DNA of 24,569 nt from Acidobacteriota bacterium (GTDB lineage Bacteria; Acidobacteriota; Vicinamibacteria; Vicinamibacterales; UBA2999), in contig CANIAI010000002.1 in assembly GCA_947465275.1 (NCBI GenBank), positions 1 through 24,569 on the forward strand, read 5' to 3'. Each line of letters begins with the position of its first letter. Within the stretch, counting starts at the first letter, position 1. The position numbers were made by a program, and so were the translations under genes. This document shows, piece by piece, positions 20,176 through 24,569 of this stretch. Under the pieces are notes generated by a model. That model saw only the letters and a program-made list of their open reading frames with translations. It did no database searches and was not told where the DNA came from.

Positions 20176-23037
20176 GTGAGAAAGATTTGCATGGGCCTGA
20201 TCGCCGTCGCGTGCTGCGCGATGGCATCCGGCACGAGCGCGTATGCGCAGGAGACGATCAATCAAGCCACGATCAGCGGGCGCGTGCTCGACCCGCAAGG
20301 CGCTGCGGTACCTGGCGCGACGGTCAGCGTGCGCCAGACCGACACGAATGTCACGGTCCAGGCCACCACCGAGGCCGATGGACGGTTCCGCTTTTCCTAC
20401 CTGAAGATTGGTCCGTACGATCTGAGGGCGAAGCTCCAGGGATTCAAAGAGAACGCACGCACGTTGGTCTTGAGCGCCGGCTCGGCGTTCGATATTTCGG
20501 TCACCCTGGAAGTCGCAGGCATTGACACCGCCGTCACGGTCGTCGCTGACAGCCAGGTGCTCGAGACGGCGCGCAGCCAGATCGCGGGCACGGTGCCTCA
20601 GGCGGAGGTCCAGAACCTGCCGATGAACGGCCGCAACTTCCTCGATCTCGCGCTGCTCGTCCCAGGGGTGTCGCCCACCAACACGAACAGCACGCAGCTG
20701 TTCGCCGAGACGTCGGGTGTCTCCGGCCAGGGCATCTCGATCGCCAGTCAGCGCAATCTCTCCAACAGCTTCATCGTCGACGGGTTGTCGGCCAATGATG
20801 ATGCCGCTGGGCTGAGCGGCATCCCCTTCGGCGTCGACGCCATTGAGCAATTCCAGGTCGTCACCGGCGGCGGACAAGCCGAACTCGGCCGCGCGCTCGG
20901 CGGCTACGTCAACGTGGTAACCAGAAGCGGTACCAACACACCGCACGGCACCGTCTACGGCTTCTTTCGAGACGCTGCCTTCAACGGCAAGAACGCCCTG
21001 ACCGGCACGACGCTGCCGATGGACCAGCAGCAGTTCGGTGGCAGCGCGGGGGGACCGCTCGTCCGGAACCGTACTTTCTACTTCGCCAACGTCGAACAGA
21101 AACTGCTCGACCAGACCGGCGTCGTCAGCATTACGCCCGAGAACGTGACGGCGATCAACGCTAGACTCGCGCAGGTCGGCTACCAGGGGCAGTCCGTCGC
21201 CACCGGGATCTATCCGAATCCCGTGCACAGCGTGAATGTACTCGGAAAGATCGACCATCAGTTCAGCGGTGCCGATCAACTGAGCGTACGGTATGCGTTC
21301 TATAACGTCAGCTCGAAAAACGCTCGCGGCGTCGGCACGCTGAACGCTCCGTCCGGCTCGACCGGCCTGGACAACATGGATCAGTCGGTGGCCGTCAGCA
21401 ATGTATTGACGCTGTCATCGAATACCGTCAATGAGACGCGAGTGCAGGTCTCACGGGGCGATCTGGAGGCCTATTCCACGGATCTCATCGGGCCACAAGT
21501 GACGATCACAGGCGTGGCGACGTTCGGCACGTTCGGGAGCAGCCCGACCCGCCGGCAGAATACCCTGTTCCAGGCCGTCAACAACCTGTCGCACCGTGCC
21601 GGCGCGCATGCCTTGCGCGCGGGCGTCGATTTTCTCTACAACGACGACACCATTACCTTTCTGCGGTCGTTCCGCGGCGCCTACACCTTCTCGTCGCTCC
21701 CGAACTTCCTGACCGGCAACTACAACGGCTACGCGCAGACGTTCGGGAACCCGGTCGTGACCCAGACGAATCCGAACGTCGGCATCTACGCCCAGGACGA
21801 ATGGCGAGCCGGCTCACGGCTCACACTGAACGCGGGCCTGCGTTACGACCTGCAGTTCCTCGAGTCGATCCACACCGACACCAACAACGTCTCGCCGCGG
21901 TTCGGTTTTGCCTGGGCGCCGACGGCCTCGCAGGACTTCGTCGTTCGTGGCGGCGCCGGCCTGTTCTTCGATCGCGTGCCACTGCGCGCCACCGCCAACG
22001 CGCTGTTCTCGGCGGGAAACACCACGGATCTCACGCACCTGCGTCAGCCGCAGGTGTCCGGCATTCTTCCGTCCCAGGCCGGCGCACCGGTGTTTCCGAA
22101 CATTCTCCCCGACCGCCTGTCATCCACGGCCCTCGTTGCGATCCAGACGATGGACACAAACCTGCAGAACGCCTATTCGAAGCAGGCCAACGTCGAGATC
22201 GAGCGTGCGCTTGGTGGGAGCCGGGTCGTCACCGTCGGCTATCAGTACTTCCGCGGCGACAAGCTGCTGATGTCGATCAATCAGAACGTCCCGACCTGCG
22301 TCGCGGCTGGCACCAACAATGGTTGCCGCCCCATCTCGACGTACGCGAACAACAACGACTACCGCGGCGTGGGCGACTCGAACTATCACGGCCTGCACGT
22401 GACGTTCTTGCAGCGGCCGAGGAGCTGGTCGTCGGTCCGCGTCACCTACACGCTATCGAAGTCGATGAACGACCTCGGTGAAGCGTTCTTCAGCGCACCC
22501 ACCGACCCGACCAACGTCATGAAGGATTGGGGACGCTCGGACAACGACCAGCGTCACCGCCTCGTCATCAGCGGCTCCGTCAACTCGCCGATGACGCCAG
22601 GCACGACCACGTGGGAGCGAATCAGCCACGGGTTTCAGGTCAGCACGATGGTGCAGTACTACTCGGCTCTGCCGTTCAATATCGTGTCGGGCGTGAACAG
22701 CCTGCAGGGGACAGCCGGCAGGCCGTTCGCGAATGGCTCGGTGTCGACCGCGAACTTCGATGTCCGCGCGGTCGACTTCATTCCGCGCAATGCAGGCACC
22801 GGGAGCGACTTCTTCACCATGAGCCTGCGCGTCAGTCGCTCGTTTCAGTTGGGTGGCGGCCGACGTCTCGAAGGCATGATTGAGGCATTCAACCTGACCG
22901 ATCGAGTCAATCCGGTCACGCGGAACACCTCGTTCGGCACCGGCTCGTATCCGTCGAGCCCATTGGCTGCGTTCAATACCGTGACGGCCGTTGGTGATCC
23001 GCGCACGCTGCAGTTCGGCGTGCGAGTCTCGTTCTGA
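20176..23037 (+). CDS. Oar-like TonB-dependent outer-membrane receptor
   Basis: This is a large beta-barrel receptor expected in the outer membrane; the ligand is unknown. I start it at the GTG at 20176, preceded by GGGAGGA 5 bases upstream. That gives a clean signal peptide (MRKICMGLIAVACCAMASG..., likely cut after AYA at residue 24) and 953 residues. An in-frame ATG at 20149 is less likely. Residues about 30-110 are a carboxypeptidase-regulatory-like beta domain (ISGRVLDPQGAAVPGATVSV). The plug region has NLPMNGRNFLDLALLVPG near 147-164 and VVTRSGTNTPHGTVYGFFRD. Barrel strands follow and the protein ends in LQFGVRVSF, with the terminal Phe used for outer-membrane assembly. Such receptors are greatly expanded in Acidobacteriota. 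The sialidase-type remnant starts 21 bp downstream, suggesting an operon. Confidence 0.92.
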   Translation: MRKICMGLIAVACCAMASGTSAYAQETINQATISGRVLDPQGAAVPGATVSVRQTDTNVTVQATTEADGRFRFSYLKIGPYDLRAKLQGFKENARTLVLSAGSAFDISVTLEVAGIDTAVTVVADSQVLETARSQIAGTVPQAEVQNLPMNGRNFLDLALLVPGVSPTNTNSTQLFAETSGVSGQGISIASQRNLSNSFIVDGLSANDDAAGLSGIPFGVDAIEQFQVVTGGGQAELGRALGGYVNVVTRSGTNTPHGTVYGFFRDAAFNGKNALTGTTLPMDQQQFGGSAGGPLVRNRTFYFANVEQKLLDQTGVVSITPENVTAINARLAQVGYQGQSVATGIYPNPVHSVNVLGKIDHQFSGADQLSVRYAFYNVSSKNARGVGTLNAPSGSTGLDNMDQSVAVSNVLTLSSNTVNETRVQVSRGDLEAYSTDLIGPQVTITGVATFGTFGSSPTRRQNTLFQAVNNLSHRAGAHALRAGVDFLYNDDTITFLRSFRGAYTFSSLPNFLTGNYNGYAQTFGNPVVTQTNPNVGIYAQDEWRAGSRLTLNAGLRYDLQFLESIHTDTNNVSPRFGFAWAPTASQDFVVRGGAGLFFDRVPLRATANALFSAGNTTDLTHLRQPQVSGILPSQAGAPVFPNILPDRLSSTALVAIQTMDTNLQNAYSKQANVEIERALGGSRVVTVGYQYFRGDKLLMSINQNVPTCVAAGTNNGCRPISTYANNNDYRGVGDSNYHGLHVTFLQRPRSWSSVRVTYTLSKSMNDLGEAFFSAPTDPTNVMKDWGRSDNDQRHRLVISGSVNSPMTPGTTTWERISHGFQVSTMVQYYSALPFNIVSGVNSLQGTAGRPFANGSVSTANFDVRAVDFIPRNAGTGSDFFTMSLRVSRSFQLGGGRRLEGMIEAFNLTDRVNPVTRNTSFGTGSYPSSPLAAFNTVTAVGDPRTLQFGVRVSF

Positions 23038-23057
23038 AACGCAACGAGGAGAGCTTT

Positions 23058-23456
23058 GTGAAGACGCATTTCACGTTGATCGGAATAGCCACCGCTGTTC
23101 TGCTGTGGCTCGGCGCGGGAGGCTCGGTCGATACACGCAGCGGGACCGCCATCGAGATCGGCGTCACTGGCCGCGCGAACGCGAACGCCTCGATTGCCTC
23201 GAGCGGCTCATTCGTGGGTGTTGCGTGGGCGGACCGCACAAACGACGGCGTCACGGACGTCTACGTGGCGACAAGCGGCGACGGCGGGCGCTCCTTCAGA
23301 AGCCCTGTGCGAGTGAACCAGGTGCCGGGTGACGCGAGTGTCTCCGGCGAACAGCCGCCGCGAATCGTGTTGAGCGCTCGCGAATCGACCAATCCAGCAA
23401 TCGTCGTGTTGTGAACTGCGAAGTCTGCATCGGGGAGGAACCTCACAGCGCCTTGA
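23058..23456 (+). pseudogene. Truncated BNR/exo-alpha-sialidase-type protein with in-frame TGA
   Basis: A GTG at 23058 with a strong Shine-Dalgarno (GAGGAG, 23046-23051) begins a protein with a signal peptide (MKTHFTLIGIATAVLLWLGAGG) and a first Asp-box, SGDGGRSF, in DVYVATSGDGGRSFRSPVRV. GEQPPRIVL also fits bacterial BNR-repeat/sialidase-like proteins. The frame stops after 118 residues at TGA 23412-23414. The next codons continue plausibly as TAKSASG, and the family usually has a Trp before such a stretch, so TGA may replace TGG. A second stop follows at 23454-23456 and no further Asp-box is seen, so the remaining several hundred residues are missing. It probably no longer encodes an active protein. 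It would have been cotranscribed with the receptor 21 bp upstream. Confidence 0.7.
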
Positions 23457-23826
23457 ACCCAACGCCGGAGAACTGTTCAAAAAACGCTTAGCTGTTCCCC
23501 TCCGCCGGCGTCCTGGGAGGGTTCGATGACCTAACAAGGGCGGCTTCTCCAAGCGGGTGGCGCTCCGGGCGAGATGACTGAGTTTGGATCTCGTGTGGGT
23601 ATGAATGTGGGAACGCGGACGACAGTGATTCTCTAAAGTACTCATTGTGAACGGCTTACTACTTATAGATGGCGGACTCTCTCTCCGCCACCCTGCACTG
23701 AACTTCGACACGCACATCGCGCTGGAATCCCGTGAGGCGTACCAGCAGGCTGCCGCCATTGAGCTGCGGGGCCGCTCCAGCGCGACGTGAACGATCCGGC
23801 AACCGTTCTTCTCCAGCGGGCCGTCC
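23457..23826. other. Gene-free stretch at the right edge of the island
   Basis: No convincing gene is visible in these 370 bp. The left part (23457-23676) is AT-richer and holds an imperfect inverted repeat (CCCAACGCCGG at 23458-23468 against CCGGCGTCCTGGG at 23494-23506). The putative attR lies at 23677-23691. From 23692 to 23826 the sequence is GC-rich again and presumably was directly downstream of tRNA-Ser before insertion. A short open frame there (HPALNFDTHIALESREAYQ..., ending TGA) matches nothing I recognise. Confidence 0.5.
23677..23691 (+). repeat. Putative attR: copy of tRNA-Ser 3' end
   Basis: This exact 15-bp copy of 17737-17751 (CTCTCTCTCCGCCAC) lies in the same orientation, 5.9 kb away. 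It is preceded by ATGGCGGA, so TGGCGGA (23670-23676) and TCCGCCA (23684-23690) also form a 7-bp hairpin with a CT-rich loop. Sequence composition changes back to GC-rich just after it, and ridA follows. Confidence 0.6.
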
Positions 23827-24252
23827 TCAACTCCTGCGCTCGCGAGCGGAGCCGGGATCCCGATACAGCACCAGATCCACCTCGACGAGGGCGTCCCGAC
23901 CAAGGGCCGCGACGCCGACGGTCGTCCGCCCCGGCATGGTCGCGGGCTCATCGAAGTACTCGTGGTACACGGCGTTGAAGCCGACATAATCCCGCGCGAA
24001 CTCACGAAGGTAGATGCGGACGAATACCGCGTCGCGCCATGTGTAGCCGGCCGCGTCGAGGATCGTGCCCAGGTTCCGGAAGCACGCGCGCGCCTGTCCC
24101 TCGATCGCGTTCGGCAGCGCCTCGTGCGGCGCCGCCGGGTCGAGCGGCAGCTGTCCGGTGACGTAGAGGAATCCGCCGGCCTCGATCGCGTGCGCGTACT
24201 GCACGCTCGGCGGCGGCGGCGGCGCGTCCTTCACGAAGATGTGTCGCTTCAT
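23827..24252 (-). CDS. RidA family enamine/imine deaminase
   Basis: RidA (YjgF/YER057c/UK114) proteins hydrolyse reactive 2-aminoacrylate and related imines formed by PLP enzymes. The 141-residue product has AHAIEAGGFLYVTGQLPLDP near residues 19-38 and the C-terminal PGRTTVGVAALGRDALVEVDLV, with the Arg that contacts the substrate carboxylate (Arg105 in E. coli RidA) and the trailing acidic residues. The family is usually 125-130 residues; the extra length is a Pro-rich N-terminal insert (DAPPPPPS) and a short Arg-rich tail. TAGGA lies 7 bases before the ATG at 24250-24252. It points toward the island edge and stands alone, diverging from the next receptor gene. Whether it is the housekeeping RidA or a paralogous subgroup cannot be told here. 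Confidence 0.9.
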   Translation of the reverse strand: MKRHIFVKDAPPPPPSVQYAHAIEAGGFLYVTGQLPLDPAAPHEALPNAIEGQARACFRNLGTILDAAGYTWRDAVFVRIYLREFARDYVGFNAVYHEYFDEPATMPGRTTVGVAALGRDALVEVDLVLYRDPGSARERRS

Positions 24253-24300
24253 TCCTCAATCCTACCTGGCCCATTGGCCGAAGGCCCTAAACGTGGCCTA

Positions 24301-24316
24301 TGAGGTGTTTACCTCA
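24301..24316. promoter_or_regulatory. Short palindrome between ridA and the receptor gene
   Basis: TGAGGT and ACCTCA form a perfect 6-bp inverted repeat around a 4-base centre (GTTT). It lies in the 155-bp divergent region, 92 bp before the receptor start. It may be an operator, or a chance hairpin. A second small inverted repeat, GGCC-GAA-GGCC, is at 24276-24286. Confidence 0.3.
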
Positions 24317-24407
24317 CTGAGCCTCGCCCCGCCCCCCCATACGCTCCGGAACTGGGGACGTGTTCTCGGACCCATCCCGTCTATCGCACATTTCAAGGAG
24401 CGAACAC

Positions 24408-24569
24408 ATGCACACACGCATCAGCGCTCTCCTCATCGCCATCGTCCTCACCCTCACGGGTCTGGCGGTCGCGCAGGAGCGAGGGGGCAACATCGCCGGA
24501 ACGGTGTTGGACTCTCAGGGGGCAGTGGTCCCCGGCGTCAGCGTTTCGATGACCAACCAGCAGAGCAAC
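24408..24569 (+). CDS. Start of a second Oar-like TonB-dependent receptor (3' end outside window)
   Basis: Only the first 54 codons are in the window. The ATG at 24408 follows AAGGAG at 24395-24400 with 7-base spacing, a good ribosome site. The product begins with a signal peptide (MHTRISALLIAIVLTLTGLAVA, likely cut before QE) and continues into GGNIAGTVLDSQGAVVPGVSV, the first strands of a carboxypeptidase-regulatory-like domain like the one in the receptor at 20176. In Acidobacteriota this start almost always leads into an outer-membrane TonB-dependent receptor, but some other secreted proteins share the domain, so the full identity is inferred. It lies outside the island and diverges from ridA. 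Confidence 0.75.
   Translation, partial: MHTRISALLIAIVLTLTGLAVAQERGGNIAGTVLDSQGAVVPGVSVSMTNQQSN

Noticed and set aside
23455..23600. Possible integron attC-like sites (ACCCAAC near 23456 and ACCTAACAA near 23530)
   Set aside because: The required GTTRRRY partner at the other end is absent, no integron integrase is present, and no gene cassette fits between them.
23692..23790. Short + strand frame HPALNFDTHIALESREAYQ... ending in TGA
   Set aside because: It has no start or ribosome site and I recognise no family; it most likely is non-coding flank of tRNA-Ser from before the island inserted.
23208..24005. A 265-codon - strand frame crossing the sialidase remnant, the att site and part of ridA
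   Set aside because: It has no domain, crosses unrelated segments of different composition and overlaps ridA in the wrong phase.

Overview
The window is a GC-rich bacterial chromosome segment. It starts inside dnaA and ends inside the first codons of an outer-membrane receptor gene. High GC, two Oar-like TonB-dependent receptors with a carboxypeptidase-regulatory-like N-terminal domain, an ActR/RegA-type response-regulator remnant and a BNR/sialidase remnant together suggest an Acidobacteriota-type organism (Vicinamibacteria-like). That assignment is inference from gene content; no taxonomic marker was searched.

Region 1 (1-7801, + strand) is the replication block: dnaA (5' end cut by the window), an intergenic region with a DnaA-box cluster and a strong-looking promoter (candidate oriC), then dnaN, gyrB and gyrA in close tandem. 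GyrA carries Ala at the position of E. coli Ser83. GyrB carries an E. coli-like insert plus an Ala/Asp-rich low-complexity stretch.

Region 2 (7798-14189, - strand) is a compact cluster rsmI-glmU-glmS-pcrA, which converges on gyrA so that the two stop codons share a CTAG. rsmI and glmU overlap by 8 bp, glmU and glmS are 4 bp apart, and pcrA follows the glmS stop in the same frame. pcrA has no ATG, GTG or TTG codon ahead of its Walker A motif, so it must start at a rare codon or the sequence contains an error.

Region 3 (14265-17750, + strand) holds a DUF885 protein, an FmdB-type zinc ribbon protein, serS and tRNA-Ser(UGA).

Region 4 (about 17751-23691) looks like a decayed genomic island inserted at the 3' end of tRNA-Ser. 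The last 14 bases of the tRNA plus one more (15 bp) recur exactly at 23677-23691, next to the ridA flank. The island contains an apparently intact IS256-family element without a visible target duplication, the C-terminal scrap of an ActR/RegA-like response regulator immediately beside it, a small secreted Cys/His/Met-rich protein, a complete Oar-like TonB-dependent receptor, and a BNR/sialidase-type gene stopped by an in-frame TGA and then lost. No integrase remains. The unit looks like a surface-uptake module with a possible metal link that has been eroded at both ends.

Region 5 (23692-24569) resumes with ridA (- strand) and the start of a second Oar-like receptor (+ strand). Functions come from recognised motifs and family knowledge. 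The island, the pcrA start and the island gene roles are inferences that need comparison with related genomes.
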